A DNA stretch of 64,000 nt, from the NCBI RefSeq assembly GCF_029958905.1, contig NZ_CP124614.1, forward strand, positions 1 to 64,000. The letters run 5' to 3'. The notes beneath the pieces are model-generated. The model saw only the letters and a list, made by a program, of their open reading frames with translations. It did not search any database and had not been told where the DNA came from. The stretch comes from Vibrio sp. YMD68. Its GTDB lineage: Bacteria; Pseudomonadota; Gammaproteobacteria; Enterobacterales; Vibrionaceae. The position numbers and the translations under genes were made by a program. Of the stretch, positions 1 through 11,998 are shown one piece after another (the first letter of the stretch is position 1; every line of letters begins with the position of its first letter).

Positions 1-1407
1 GTGTCATCTTCGCTTTGGTTGCAATGTCTGCAACAGCTTCAAGAAGAGCTACCAGCTACAGAATTCAGTATGTGGGTTCGTCCGTTACAAGCGGAGCTCA
101 ATGACAATACTCTGACCTTATTTGCCCCGAACCGATTTGTTCTAGATTGGGTACGTGATAAGTACATCAATAGTATTAATCGCTTACTGCAAGAATATTG
201 TGGTAATGATACGCCCAGTTTACGTTTTGAAATTGGTAGCTTGCCTGTTGCAGCGCCAAAAGCAGCCCCGACTCGTTCAGCCGCCGATGTTGCCGCTATG
301 TCTTCCGCTCCTGCGCGTCTACAAGCGCGTAAACCGGTGCACAAAACCTGGGATGACGAACCGAGCACCTTGGCAGACATCAACCATCGTTCAAATGTGA
401 ACCCTAAGCACAAGTTTAATAATTTTGTCGAGGGTAAATCGAACCAGCTGGGTTTAGCGGCTGCCCGACAGGTATCGGATAATCCAGGTTCAGCTTACAA
501 CCCGCTATTTTTGTACGGTGGTACAGGTTTAGGTAAAACGCACCTATTGCACGCGGTCGGTAATGCCATTGTGGATAATAAACCCAATGCGAAAGTGGTT
601 TATATGCACTCAGAACGTTTTGTGCAAGATATGGTAAAAGCCCTGCAAAATAACGCGATTGAAGAATTTAAACGCTATTACCGCAGTGTGGATGCGCTCC
701 TGATCGATGACATTCAATTCTTTGCTAACAAAGAACGCTCCCAGGAAGAATTCTTCCATACCTTCAATGCATTGTTAGAAGGCAATCAGCAGATCATTTT
801 GACGTCTGATCGCTATCCAAAAGAGATCAATGGGGTAGAAGATCGCCTGAAATCTCGTTTTGGTTGGGGGTTAACGGTCGCGATCGAGCCACCAGAGCTA
901 GAAACGCGAGTGGCTATTTTGATGAAGAAAGCAGAAGACCATCAAATTCACCTTGCAGATGAAGTGGCGTTCTTTATTGCGAAACGTTTACGCTCTAATG
1001 TTCGTGAATTGGAAGGGGCACTCAACCGTGTTATCGCCAATGCGAATTTCACCGGTCGCCCAATTACCATTGATTTCGTTCGCGAAGCACTTCGTGATTT
1101 ATTAGCGCTGCAAGAAAAACTGGTCACGATCGACAATATTCAAAAAACCGTGGCTGAGTACTACAAAATAAAAGTCGCCGATCTGCTTTCAAAGCGTCGC
1201 TCTCGTTCGGTTGCTCGTCCTCGTCAATTGGCGATGGCATTAGCGAAAGAGCTCACTAACCACAGTTTACCTGAGATCGGTGATGCTTTTGGTGGCCGAG
1301 ACCATACGACGGTATTGCATGCATGCCGCAAAATTGCTCAGCTTCGAGAAGAGAGTCACGATATAAAAGAAGATTACTCGAATTTGATTCGCACATTGTC
1401 TTCTTAA
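1..1407 (+). CDS. dnaA: Chromosomal replication initiator DnaA
   Basis: DnaA is the AAA+ ATPase that binds DnaA boxes at the origin, melts it and recruits DnaB. The 468-residue product is complete and starts with GTG at base 1. An N-terminal DnaB/DiaA-interaction domain (about 1-85) is followed by a variable linker. The ATPase carries Walker A GGTGLGKT at 173-180 and Walker B LLIDDIQF at 233-240. The C-terminal DNA-binding domain carries the DnaA signature GGRDHTTV at about 431. It heads the dnaA-dnaN-recF-gyrB cluster. The promoter and any upstream origin lie outside the window. The start matches the N-terminus I know for Vibrio DnaA (MSSSLWLQC). Confidence 0.98.
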   Translation: MSSSLWLQCLQQLQEELPATEFSMWVRPLQAELNDNTLTLFAPNRFVLDWVRDKYINSINRLLQEYCGNDTPSLRFEIGSLPVAAPKAAPTRSAADVAAMSSAPARLQARKPVHKTWDDEPSTLADINHRSNVNPKHKFNNFVEGKSNQLGLAAARQVSDNPGSAYNPLFLYGGTGLGKTHLLHAVGNAIVDNKPNAKVVYMHSERFVQDMVKALQNNAIEEFKRYYRSVDALLIDDIQFFANKERSQEEFFHTFNALLEGNQQIILTSDRYPKEINGVEDRLKSRFGWGLTVAIEPPELETRVAILMKKAEDHQIHLADEVAFFIAKRLRSNVRELEGALNRVIANANFTGRPITIDFVREALRDLLALQEKLVTIDNIQKTVAEYYKIKVADLLSKRRSRSVARPRQLAMALAKELTNHSLPEIGDAFGGRDHTTVLHACRKIAQLREESHDIKEDYSNLIRTLSS

Positions 1408-1482
1408 TTGCCACAACTTGATTATTTTATCTATATATAAAAGAACACAGGCATCGCGCCAAACTACCGTTAAGAGTTAGAT

Positions 1483-2583
1483 ATGAAATTTACCATTGAA
1501 CGTAGCCATTTAATTAAGCCACTTCAGCAAGTGTCAGGTGCTTTAGGTGGGCGCCCAACATTGCCTATATTAGGTAACTTGTTGCTCAAAGTTGAAGATA
1601 ATGTCCTTTCCATGACGGCAACCGATTTAGAAGTTGAATTGGTCAGCCGAGTGACATTAGAAGGTGACTTTGAAGCGGGCAGCATTACCGTTCCTTCGCG
1701 TAAATTTCTCGATATCTGCCGCGGATTACCAGATAGCTCGGTCATTACGGTTGTTTTAGACGCAGATCGGGTACAGGTTCGCTCTGGTCGAAGCCGATTC
1801 TCATTAGCTACACTCCCAGCGAATGATTTTCCTAACATTGAAGATTGGCAAAGTGACGTCGAGGTGTCGCTGACTCAAGCCGAGTTAAAAGGTTTGATTG
1901 AAAAAACACAGTTTTCAATGGCCAACCAAGATGTCCGCTATTACCTCAATGGCATGTTGTTTGAGATCGATGGGAACACCATTCGTTCTGTCGCCACTGA
2001 CGGCCACCGAATGGCGGTTTCGCAAGTGACCTTAGTGGGTGATTTTGAAAAACAGCAAATTATTGTGCCACGAAAAGGGGTACAAGAGCTGTCAAAGTTA
2101 TTAGATGCACCAGAGCAGCCGGTGGTATTGCAAATAGGCAGCTCTAACCTGCGAGCTGAGGTGAACAACTTTATCTTCACGTCAAAGCTTGTTGATGGCC
2201 GCTTCCCTGATTATCGCCGTGTTATGCCGCAAAATACCAACAAGACATTAACCACAGAATGTGATGAATTGCGCCAAGCTTTTTCTCGCGCGGCCATTCT
2301 GTCTAATGAAAAATTCCGTGGTGTGCGTGTCAATCTTACTAATAACGAGATGCGAATTACCGCAAACAACCCTGAACAAGAAGAAGCGGAAGAAACACTT
2401 GATGTAGACTTTCAGGGGGAAGACCTAGAAATAGGCTTTAACGTCAGTTACGTACTGGATGTATTAAACACATTACGCTGTGAAAAAGTGCTGATCTCGA
2501 TGTCTGACGGTAACGCCAGTGCCTTGATCGAAAATGCCGATGATGACAGTGCGATGTACGTTGTTATGCCGATTCGTCTTTAA
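1483..2583 (+). CDS. dnaN: DNA polymerase III beta sliding clamp
   Basis: This is the ring-shaped processivity clamp that tethers polymerase III and other partners to DNA. Its 366 residues equal the usual length of three repeated clamp domains. The N-terminus MKFTIERSHLIKPLQQVSG and the C-terminus ending YVVMPIRL, where the last residues line the partner-binding pocket, are typical. It follows dnaA after a 75-nt gap that contains an AT-rich TATATAAAAG stretch, so a local promoter is possible. It is followed 19 nt later by recF. Confidence 0.98.
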   Translation: MKFTIERSHLIKPLQQVSGALGGRPTLPILGNLLLKVEDNVLSMTATDLEVELVSRVTLEGDFEAGSITVPSRKFLDICRGLPDSSVITVVLDADRVQVRSGRSRFSLATLPANDFPNIEDWQSDVEVSLTQAELKGLIEKTQFSMANQDVRYYLNGMLFEIDGNTIRSVATDGHRMAVSQVTLVGDFEKQQIIVPRKGVQELSKLLDAPEQPVVLQIGSSNLRAEVNNFIFTSKLVDGRFPDYRRVMPQNTNKTLTTECDELRQAFSRAAILSNEKFRGVRVNLTNNEMRITANNPEQEEAEETLDVDFQGEDLEIGFNVSYVLDVLNTLRCEKVLISMSDGNASALIENADDDSAMYVVMPIRL

Positions 2584-2602
2584 TTCGCATTGATTTGATT
2601 GA

Positions 2603-3682
2603 ATGCCATTAAACCGTCTGATTATCAAACAATTTAGAAATATTGAAGCCTGTGATATTGAACTATCTACAGGCTTTAACTTTCTTATTGGGCCTAATGG
2701 AAGTGGCAAAACCAGTGTCTTAGAAGCGATTTATTTGCTCGGACATGGCCGTTCCTTTAAAAGTTCACTCACGGGCCGAATCATCCAAAATGAACAGGAT
2801 GAACTGTTTGTCCACGGTCGTTTTTTGAACTCGGATCAATTTGAGCTACCAATTGGCATTAATAAGCAGCGCGATGGGACAACAGAGGTTAAAATAGGCG
2901 GTCAATCTGGGCAGAAGCTTGCACAGCTAGCCCAGATTTTACCTTTGCAACTTATTCATACTGAAGGGTTTGAGTTACTGACTGATGGACCAAAACATCG
3001 ACGTGCATTTATCGATTGGGGCGTGTTCCACAGTGAGCCTGCATTTTATGATGCATGGGGGCGTTTCAAACGTCTGAACAAGCAAAGAAACGCATTACTA
3101 AAAACAGCGACCAGCTATCGAGAGCTCAGTTACTGGGATCAAGAGACGGCGCGTTTAGCGGAAAGTATTAACGCTTGGCGACAGCAGTATGTCGATGAGT
3201 TAAAGAATCATGCCGAGCAGATTTGCCAAGCTTTTCTGCCCGAGTTCGATATTCAGGTCAATTATTATCGTGGTTGGGATAAATCCACACCATATCAGAA
3301 GAGTCTGGAAGATAATTTTGTCCGCGATCAGGCGCTTGGTTACACCTTCAGTGGGCCAAATAAAGCCGATTTAAAGATAAAAGTGAATGGGACACCCGTT
3401 GAGGATGTTTTATCACGAGGTCAGTTAAAGTTGATGGTTTGTGCACTTCGTGTCGCGCAAGGTCAACATTTAACCCAGAAGACCGGTAAGCAATGCATCT
3501 ATTTAATCGATGACTTTGCTTCAGAATTAGATAGCCAACGTCGTAAGCGTCTTGCTGACTGCTTAAAAGAGACCAAGGCTCAAGTTTTTGTAAGCTCTAT
3601 TACCGAACGCCAAATTGCCGATATGCATGACAATAACGGCAAGATGTTTCATGTGGAACATGGCACAATAGAGCACGGATAA
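2603..3682 (+). CDS. recF: Recombination/repair ATPase RecF
   Basis: RecF is an SMC-like ATPase that loads RecA with RecO and RecR at single-strand gaps and helps restart stalled forks. The 359-residue length is normal. Walker A GPNGSGKT is at residues 30-37. The ABC signature (LSRGQLK) and Walker B ([11 protein letters not shown]) lie in the C-terminal third. It sits 19 nt after dnaN and 18 nt before gyrB and is probably co-transcribed with both. Nothing unusual was seen. Confidence 0.97.
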   Translation: MPLNRLIIKQFRNIEACDIELSTGFNFLIGPNGSGKTSVLEAIYLLGHGRSFKSSLTGRIIQNEQDELFVHGRFLNSDQFELPIGINKQRDGTTEVKIGGQSGQKLAQLAQILPLQLIHTEGFELLTDGPKHRRAFIDWGVFHSEPAFYDAWGRFKRLNKQRNALLKTATSYRELSYWDQETARLAESINAWRQQYVDELKNHAEQICQAFLPEFDIQVNYYRGWDKSTPYQKSLEDNFVRDQALGYTFSGPNKADLKIKVNGTPVEDVLSRGQLKLMVCALRVAQGQHLTQKTGKQCIYLIDDFASELDSQRRKRLADCLKETKAQVFVSSITERQIADMHDNNGKMFHVEHGTIEHG

Positions 3683-3697
3683 ATAACGAGAGAGTAA

Positions 3698-6118
<2,421 letters not shown>

Positions 6119-6341
6119 ACCTAGACGTTTAGTCTCTTTGATATTTCGCTCTTTCGCTTAATTTCTGTGTCAGAGGTGCTCACATACATTCGTATGCTCC
6201 GCGCCTCTTCCTTGAACTAAACGAAACAGCTTCTCCTCAAAAACACTAAATCATTTAAGAGCACCACCCTTTGGGTGGTGTTTTTTTATGTATGTAACTG
6301 ATTGAAAAATATTGGATTGGGAAAATAATTAAAAATAATCC
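6119..6341. other. Intergenic region after gyrB with small repeats
   Basis: No gene is seen here. The stretch holds the second copy of a 10-bp repeat (TAGACGTTTA) whose first copy ends gyrB. At 6177-6212 there is a short palindromic element (CATAC-att-cGTATG followed by CTCCGCGCC) of a kind that recurs after genes in Vibrio-like genomes. The gyrB terminator follows, and then an AT-rich stretch leading into the heat-shock promoter. Confidence 0.5.
6262..6287 (+). terminator. Rho-independent terminator of the gyrB operon
   Basis: A perfect CACCACCC/GGGTGGTG stem with a TTT loop is followed by seven T residues. It lies about 145 nt after the gyrB stop and is the first strong terminator of the dnaA-dnaN-recF-gyrB cluster. 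Confidence 0.9.
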
Positions 6342-6370
6342 CTTGAAACTATTTTTCTCAATCCACATAT
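6342..6370 (+). promoter_or_regulatory. Sigma-32 heat-shock promoter
   Basis: CTTGAAA at 6342-6348 and CCACATAT at 6363-6370 are separated by 14 nt. They match the sigma-32 consensus CTTGAAA-N13-15-CCCCATnT with one clear mismatch. The promoter would start a transcript with a leader of about 225 nt ahead of the Hsp20 gene, the arrangement known for ibpA-type genes. Confidence 0.75.
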
Positions 6371-6573
6371 CTATTTGTGAAGAGGATAACTGTCTTGCTC
6401 TGATGAGAAGAAACAGAACTCTGGATCGCTGATAACATGTCGCTCATAAGAGGATATCGTTTGATGCACACAATTTAATGTACCCATTCACTCATGTCCC
6501 AGAGCAAATAGTGCCAGAGGAGTGAGATTTGAATGACTCAGACTGCTTTGAGGCACAGTGCCCAGTAGCTGAG

Positions 6574-6599
6574 ACTATTGCTTAATTTAAGAGGATAGT
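6574..6599 (+). promoter_or_regulatory. ROSE-type RNA thermometer hairpin over the Hsp20 RBS
   Basis: In the leader, ACTATTGCT (6574-6582) can pair with AGGATAGT (6592-6599), which contains the Shine-Dalgarno sequence. The pairing includes a U-G wobble and an unpaired or G-G opposed G inside a UUGCU/AGGA context, the hallmark of ROSE thermometers. The hairpin ends three nucleotides before the ATG at 6603. Melting at heat shock would expose the RBS. This is read from the sequence; no folding was computed. Confidence 0.75.
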
Positions 6600-6602
6600 A
6601 TT

Positions 6603-7037
6603 ATGCGCAACGTAGATTTCTCACCTTTATACCGTAACGCGATTGGTTTTGACCGTTTGTTCAATCTGATGGAAGCGAACAATACCAAGAGCACTCAAGG
6701 CGGTTACCCTCCGTACAATATCGAACAACAAGATGAAAATAACTACCGCATTACCATGGCGGTGGCAGGCTTTTCTGAAGAACAGATCGATATTACTCAA
6801 AAAGAGAACATGCTGATTGTTCGCGGTGAACGTAAACCTGAAGAAGGTAAGAATTACGTTTATCAAGGCATCGCTGAGCGTGATTTTGAACGCAAATTCC
6901 AATTGGCTGATTATGTCAAAGTGAACGGTGCAACCATGGAAAATGGCTTGCTTCATGTTGATTTAGAACGTGAAATTCCAGAAGCTATGCAGCCACGTAA
7001 AATTGCGATCAACGGAAAAAATCTTATTGAGAACTAA
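6603..7037 (+). CDS. ibpA: Small heat-shock protein, Hsp20/IbpA family
   Basis: A holdase chaperone that binds unfolding proteins and passes them to DnaK and ClpB. The 144-residue product has a short N-terminal arm ([22 protein letters not shown], like E. coli IbpA). The alpha-crystallin beta-sandwich follows ([22 protein letters not shown] to [12 protein letters not shown]), and then a C-terminal tail with the oligomerising motif RKIAI. The gene is monocistronic, with a sigma-32 promoter and a thermometer-type leader upstream and a shared terminator downstream. The SD AAGAGGA lies 7-8 nt before the start. Only one IbpA/IbpB-type gene is present in the window. Confidence 0.93.
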   Translation: MRNVDFSPLYRNAIGFDRLFNLMEANNTKSTQGGYPPYNIEQQDENNYRITMAVAGFSEEQIDITQKENMLIVRGERKPEEGKNYVYQGIAERDFERKFQLADYVKVNGATMENGLLHVDLEREIPEAMQPRKIAINGKNLIEN

Positions 7038-7081
7038 CCTTATTGATAACTAACAATGAGCGTTAACGGCCATCGGTAGAG

Positions 7082-7115
7082 AAAGAGCGCACTCTTGTTA
7101 AGAGGCGCTCTTTTT
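7082..7115. terminator. Bidirectional terminator between hsp20 and avtA
   Basis: AAAGAGCGC (7082-7090) pairs with GCGCTCTTT (7105-7113). There are T residues on the plus side and A residues giving U on the minus side. It can serve the two convergent genes. Confidence 0.8.
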
Positions 7116-7118
7116 AGT

Positions 7119-8369
7119 TTATTGTTCTTGATACGCTTTCTTTACTTCTTCGGCAATAATATGGATGCCTTTTTGCATCATTTCATCATCTTGGACATAG
7201 TTCATACGTAGGCATTGATGAGCATGATCCCATTCGTCTTTTTGGCCAATAAAGAAATACTCACCGGGAACGATCAATACGCCACGGTCTTTCAAGCGCT
7301 TATACAGTTCCATGGTGGTGATGGGCAGTTCATCAAACCAAAGCCACAAAAAAATGGCGCCTTCTGGTTTGTGGATTCTAAAGCGTGGATCTTCTATCGC
7401 CTGTTGAAGTAACTCAACGGCTCTAAGCGATTTCTGTTGATAAAATGGCTTAATGACATCACTACTGAGTTTCAGTAAGTCACCTTTCTTTATCATATGG
7501 TTCGCTATGGTTGGTCCAATGCTTCCTGGTGCTAAGCTGACAATCCCATTCATATTGGTCAGTGCTTGAGTCACTTCTTCATTCGCGATAATAATCCCAC
7601 AGCGAACACCCGGTAAACCCAGCTTCGATAAACTCATGCAGAGGATTGTATTGTCATTCCAGAACGGTTTTACATCTTCAAAAATGATGTTTGGGAACGG
7701 CAAACCGTAAGCGTTATCGATGATCAGTGGAATGTTATTCTCTCGCGCTAACTTATCCAGTTTTTGAATTTCCTCATCGGTTAATACGTTACCCGTTGGG
7801 TTGGTTGGGCGAGACGCGCAAATGGCGGCGACGGATTCATCCACTATCAGTTGCTCAAAATCAACATGATATTTGAACAATCTATTCTCTAGCATTTCAA
7901 TTTCTGGATGGTACGAGACGAAAATGTCTTCATCAATGCCTGCATCCCCATAGCCGATATATTCTGGCGCTAAGGGCAGTAATATTTTTTTGTGGGAACC
8001 ATCGGGTTGCTGGCCAGCAAAGAGATTAAACAGGTAGAAGAAACCACTTTGACTGCCGTTGGTAAGACTAATGTTCTTTTCAGAAATATCCCAACCGTAG
8101 GTTTCTCTAAATAGCTTGGCGAGCGACTTAACAAAAGTCGTTTTACCTTGAGGACCATCATAGTTGGCCATAGCGGCGAGGAGATCCCCATTGGCGAGCA
8201 TTTCTTCACTGGCTTGGTGAAAGTAATCGAGCATGGATGGAATGGCGGCGGGGTTACCACCACCGAGCATGATGGCTCCTGGTGTTCTCAGACCCTCATT
8301 TAAGTCATCCATTAATTGGGTAATACCAGAATACTGATTAAACTTTTCACCAAACTTAGAGAATTGCAT
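7119..8369 (-). CDS. avtA: Valine-pyruvate aminotransferase
   Basis: AvtA is a PLP enzyme of fold type I that interconverts valine plus pyruvate with 2-oxoisovalerate plus alanine. It is also called transaminase C. The 416-residue product is collinear with E. coli AvtA: MLGGGNPA near residue 35, YDGPQGK, TNGSQSGFFYLFNLFAG, SRPTNPTGNVLTDEE, DNAYGLPFP and the PLP lysine segment MSLSKLGLPG. It is monocistronic and transcribed toward hsp20. It links functionally to the ilv operon further on, although the two loci are not adjacent. Confidence 0.95.
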   Translation of the reverse strand: MQFSKFGEKFNQYSGITQLMDDLNEGLRTPGAIMLGGGNPAAIPSMLDYFHQASEEMLANGDLLAAMANYDGPQGKTTFVKSLAKLFRETYGWDISEKNISLTNGSQSGFFYLFNLFAGQQPDGSHKKILLPLAPEYIGYGDAGIDEDIFVSYHPEIEMLENRLFKYHVDFEQLIVDESVAAICASRPTNPTGNVLTDEEIQKLDKLARENNIPLIIDNAYGLPFPNIIFEDVKPFWNDNTILCMSLSKLGLPGVRCGIIIANEEVTQALTNMNGIVSLAPGSIGPTIANHMIKKGDLLKLSSDVIKPFYQQKSLRAVELLQQAIEDPRFRIHKPEGAIFLWLWFDELPITTMELYKRLKDRGVLIVPGEYFFIGQKDEWDHAHQCLRMNYVQDDEMMQKGIHIIAEEVKKAYQEQ

Positions 8370-8501
8370 TGCTTACTTACCTAGTTTATTACGAGTGCTT
8401 TTTATAATGAAAACGGATGTTCACTCCGTTTGGGATGATATTTGAACATACCGCGGAAACACTTTGCGAGGCAAAGCTTATTTTTGGATTAGGCAAAAAC
8501 A

Positions 8502-8527
8502 AAGCCCAACTTCGAGGAGTTGGGCTT
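8502..8527 (-). terminator. Terminator of glyQS
   Basis: A stem of AAGCCCAACT/AGTTGGGCTT is followed on the minus strand by TTTGTTTTTG. It lies about 75 nt after the glyS stop. Confidence 0.8.
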
Positions 8528-8601
8528 AGAAGGTGTTAATTACCTAGTCTCTTTGCTTTAGTTTCGTTACTGTTACAGCAAAGCTTATTTTGCAATAAAG
8601 C

Positions 8602-10683
8602 TTATTTTTGAAGTAAAGAAATATCAGCAATCTGTAGGAACAGGTTACGTAGGTTGTTCAGTAGCGTTAGACGGTTCTTCTTCAGAGCTTCGTCATCAGC
8701 CATCACCATGACGTTATCGAAGAATGCATCAACGGGCTCACGTAAGTCAGCAAGCTTGCTTAGGGCTTCTTGGTAGTTGCCTGTCGCGAATGCGGGTTCT
8801 AGTGCTTCCGTCATGACTGCAACGTTTTCAGCCAGTGCTTTCTCTGCGTCTTCTTGAAGAAGCGTTAGGTCGATTTCAGCGGGTAGTTCGCCATCGAATT
8901 TCGCAAGGATATTACCGACACGCTTGTTCGCTGCTGCGAGTGCTTCTGCTGCTTCCAGTTCACGGAAGTGAGAAACCGCTTTAACACGTTGGTCAAAGTC
9001 AGCTGGCTTAGTTGGACGACGTGCTAGTACCGCTTGAATGATATCAACGCTGAAACCAGCATCTTGGTACCATGCGCGGAAACGACCTAGCATGAAGTCG
9101 ATAACGTCAGCTTCTACGTTGTCGTTGGTTAGCTTGTCGCCTAGTAGCTCTTTCGCTTTACCGATCAGATCAGTTAGGTCTAGGTTGTAGCCGTTTTCAA
9201 CGATGATACGTAGTACACCTAGTGATGCACGACGAAGTGCAAATGGGTCAGAACCTTTTGGTGCTTGGCCAATACCGAAGATACCTACGATAGTGTCTAG
9301 CTTGTCTGCCATTGCTACTGCTGATGAAATACCATTGCTTGGTAGTGTGTCACCCGCGAAACGAGGCATGTACTGCTCGTAAAGTGCTAGTGCAACTTGC
9401 TCGTCTTCACCATCGTGAGTCGCGTAGTGCATGCCCATTACACCTTGAGTATCGGTAAATTCGAATACCATAGATGTCATAAGGTCACACTTAGCCAGTA
9501 GGCCAGCGCGCTTAGACTTCTCAACGTCAGCATCGATTTGCTCAGCGATGTAGCCAGCAAGTTCTGTGATGCGGTCTGTTTTGTCTTTGATCGTACCCAA
9601 TTGCTTCTGGAAGATAGCTTGGTCTAGTTCAGCAAGACGGTCGATAAGCGGACGCTTACGGTCTGTGTTGAAGAAGAACTCCGCATCAGCAAGACGCGGA
9701 CGTACCACTTTCTCGTTACCTTCGATAACGTGGCGAGGCTCTTTAGACTCGATGTTCGATACGAAGATAAAGTTTGGTAGAAGGCTTCTTTCAGCGTCAC
9801 CAATCTCATGCGAATAAACTGGGAAGTACTTTTGGTCACCTTTCATGGTGTAAACCAACGCTTCAGAAGGGACTTTTAGGAACTCTTCTTCAAACTTCGC
9901 TGTCAGTACTACTGGCCATTCAACCAAAGACGTGACTTCTTCAACAAGGTCATCTTCTAGATCTGCAACACCACCAACCGCTGCTGCTGCTTTTTGCGAA
10001 TCAGCAAGGATGATCGCTTTACGCGCTTCGTAATCTGCCATGACTTTACCGCGCTCTTCTAGGATCGCAGGGTATTGGTCAGCAGAGTCGATGGTGAACT
10101 CTTGTTCGCCCATGAAACGGTGGCCACGGATAGTACGAGCAGAGGCTACGCCGAGAATTTCGCCTTCAACAAGCTCATCACCAAGTAGTACTGTCAGTGT
10201 TTTCACTGGGCGGATAAATTGAATGTCTGAGCTACCCCAGCGCATTGCTTTAGGAATCGGCAGGCCAGCGAGTGCTTTCGCAGCAATGTCCATCACCAAT
10301 TCTTGAACAGGTTTGCCAGCTACTTCTTGTTTGAAAAGAAGCCACTCGCCTTTGTCTGTTTTCAGGCGGTCAGCTTGTTCAACAGTAATACCGTTACCAC
10401 GAGCCCAACCTTGTGCTGCTTTCGTCGCGTTACCTTCTGCATCGAATGCGACAGAAATTGCAGGGCCACGTTTCTCAACCACTTTGTCTGCTTGGCCTTC
10501 AGCCAGTGCCGTTACTTTAAGTGCTAGACGACGAGGTGCTGCGTACCACTTGATGCCTTCGTGAGAAAGCTCAGCGGTTTTAAGGCCTGCTTCAAAGTTA
10601 GCAGCAAAAGCTTCTGCTAGAGAACGTAGTGCTGTTGGTGGAAGCTCTTCCGTACCCAGTTCAATTAGAAAATTCTTCGCCAT
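8602..10683 (-). CDS. glyS: Glycyl-tRNA synthetase beta subunit
   Basis: This is the beta subunit of the bacterial alpha2beta2 glycyl-tRNA synthetase. It holds the tRNA-binding and HD-like domains, while the alpha subunit holds the catalytic site. The 693 residues begin [19 protein letters not shown] and show [19 protein letters not shown], the ARTIRGHRF motif and the C-terminal anticodon-binding domain ending [20 protein letters not shown]. It starts 2 nt after the glyQ stop and is thus translationally coupled to it. Three near-copies of AAAGCTTATTTT lie around and after its stop codon. Confidence 0.97.
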   Translation of the reverse strand: MAKNFLIELGTEELPPTALRSLAEAFAANFEAGLKTAELSHEGIKWYAAPRRLALKVTALAEGQADKVVEKRGPAISVAFDAEGNATKAAQGWARGNGITVEQADRLKTDKGEWLLFKQEVAGKPVQELVMDIAAKALAGLPIPKAMRWGSSDIQFIRPVKTLTVLLGDELVEGEILGVASARTIRGHRFMGEQEFTIDSADQYPAILEERGKVMADYEARKAIILADSQKAAAAVGGVADLEDDLVEEVTSLVEWPVVLTAKFEEEFLKVPSEALVYTMKGDQKYFPVYSHEIGDAERSLLPNFIFVSNIESKEPRHVIEGNEKVVRPRLADAEFFFNTDRKRPLIDRLAELDQAIFQKQLGTIKDKTDRITELAGYIAEQIDADVEKSKRAGLLAKCDLMTSMVFEFTDTQGVMGMHYATHDGEDEQVALALYEQYMPRFAGDTLPSNGISSAVAMADKLDTIVGIFGIGQAPKGSDPFALRRASLGVLRIIVENGYNLDLTDLIGKAKELLGDKLTNDNVEADVIDFMLGRFRAWYQDAGFSVDIIQAVLARRPTKPADFDQRVKAVSHFRELEAAEALAAANKRVGNILAKFDGELPAEIDLTLLQEDAEKALAENVAVMTEALEPAFATGNYQEALSKLADLREPVDAFFDNVMVMADDEALKKNRLTLLNNLRNLFLQIADISLLQK

Positions 10684-10685
10684 GA

Positions 10686-11609
10686 TTACTTCTCCTCGTT
10701 TGTCTTTTTACACATCGGGAAGCCAAGTGCTTCACGTGACGCGTAGTACGCTTCTGCAACGGATTTAGTCAGGTTGCGGATACGAAGGATGTAACGTTGA
10801 CGCTCTGTTACAGAGATAGCTTTGCGCGCATCAAGAATGTTGAATGCGTGACCTGCTTTTAGAATGCGCTCGTAAGCTGGAAGCGGCAGTGGCTTCTCAA
10901 GTTCAAGTAGCTCTTTACACTCTTTCTCGCACTGGTCGAAGAAAGTGAAGAGGAAATCGACGTCTGCGTGCTCGAAGTTGTAGGTTGATTGCTCAACTTC
11001 GTTTTGGTGGAAGATGTCACCGTAAGTCACGTTAGAACCGTCTGGTGCTACGTTCCATACTAGGTCGTAAACAGAATCTACTTCCTGGATGTACATGGCT
11101 AGACGCTCGATACCGTAAGTGATCTCGCCAGTGACAGGCTTACACTCAAGGCCGCCAACCTGTTGGAAGTAAGTAAATTGAGTGACTTCCATACCGTTTA
11201 GCCATACTTCCCAACCAAGACCCCATGCGCCTAGCGTTGGGTTTTCCCAGTTGTCTTCTACGAAACGAATATCGTGAACAAGTGGGTCGACACCAAGAAC
11301 TTCAAGCGAGCCTAAGTACAACTCCTGAATGTTATCTGGAGAAGGTTTTAGAGCGACTTGGAACTGATAGTAGTGCTGCAGGCGGTTCGGGTTTTCACCG
11401 TAACGACCATCGGTCGGACGACGAGAAGGTTGAACATACGCCGTAGACATTGGTTCTGGGCCAAGTGCACGCAGACATGTCATTGGGTGAGAGGTGCCAG
11501 CACCTACTTCCATATCTAGAGGTTGAACAATGGTACAACCGTTTTGAGCCCAATAATCCTGCAGCGCGAGGATCATTCCCTGGAAGGTTTTGATATCGTA
11601 TTTTTGCAT
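10686..11609 (-). CDS. glyQ: Glycyl-tRNA synthetase alpha subunit
   Basis: This is the class II catalytic subunit that activates glycine and charges tRNA-Gly. The 307-residue product starts at ATG 11609 ([13 protein letters not shown]), which matches the E. coli GlyQ start. An in-frame TTG two codons upstream is less likely. Conserved blocks are [42 protein letters not shown] and YGIERLAMY. Its RBS is weak (AGAAGA). It is the first gene of the glyQS operon. The upstream region up to 11829 should hold its promoter, but I see no clear consensus. Confidence 0.96.
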   Translation of the reverse strand: MQKYDIKTFQGMILALQDYWAQNGCTIVQPLDMEVGAGTSHPMTCLRALGPEPMSTAYVQPSRRPTDGRYGENPNRLQHYYQFQVALKPSPDNIQELYLGSLEVLGVDPLVHDIRFVEDNWENPTLGAWGLGWEVWLNGMEVTQFTYFQQVGGLECKPVTGEITYGIERLAMYIQEVDSVYDLVWNVAPDGSNVTYGDIFHQNEVEQSTYNFEHADVDFLFTFFDQCEKECKELLELEKPLPLPAYERILKAGHAFNILDARKAISVTERQRYILRIRNLTKSVAEAYYASREALGFPMCKKTNEEK

Positions 11610-11828
11610 AGTCAAGTTCGCGCGATTCTTCTAAATGATTAAATGAAAATAACCACCAAGTATAGCGATATATTGAGCCTGCGAGTAGAGGTAATCATGG
11701 TTAATTAGTACCCAGTACGGGGTTTAATCAATTTTATCGCTTTCCTTATCAATAAATTCATCAAATGAAACAGTTTTACGTCGTCTTTGCTTGTATTTAT
11801 TGGGATTCGCTTTAAAATTCTCATCGTC
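11610..11828. other. Divergent upstream region of glyQ and the Mn exporter
   Basis: No confident gene is seen. It must hold the glyQ promoter on the minus strand and the promoter for the riboswitch RNA on the plus strand. A minus-strand reading frame ending at 11724 looks protein-like but has no start codon; it is described in the findings. Confidence 0.4.
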
Positions 11829-11998
11829 TTTGGGGAGTAGCCTGCTTATTCAGATCGAATAAGTTCGTTCGTCAACATAATTGGTGCAAAATCACCATGG
11901 CGTTCGAGACCTTTGTATCAATCAGACTTTTCTGGGTGCAAGGTTTAGCAAGACCTTAGACAAACATCATGAACCGGGGTGGGGCATGAGGTTTGTCT
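11829..11998 (+). promoter_or_regulatory. yybP-ykoY manganese riboswitch
   Basis: The class hallmarks are present: TTTGGGGAGTAGCC at 11829, the TCAACATA segment, a GGTGCAAAATCACCATGGCG helix, and the closing box AGCAAGACCTTAGAC ending at 11961. This resembles the mntP and alx leaders of E. coli. P1 can form from GTCT (11826-11829) and AGAC (11958-11961). Alternatively AGACAAAC (11958-11965) pairs with GTTTGTCT (11991-11998), extended by TCATG/CATGA. That second stem buries the SD TGAGG (11987-11991) of the exporter gene. Mn2+ binding is therefore expected to turn translation on. Confidence 0.9.

Noticed and set aside
11677..11795. A 39-codon minus-strand ATG frame upstream of glyQ
   Set aside because: No RBS; the alternative frame of the same stretch looks more protein-like, and neither is confident.
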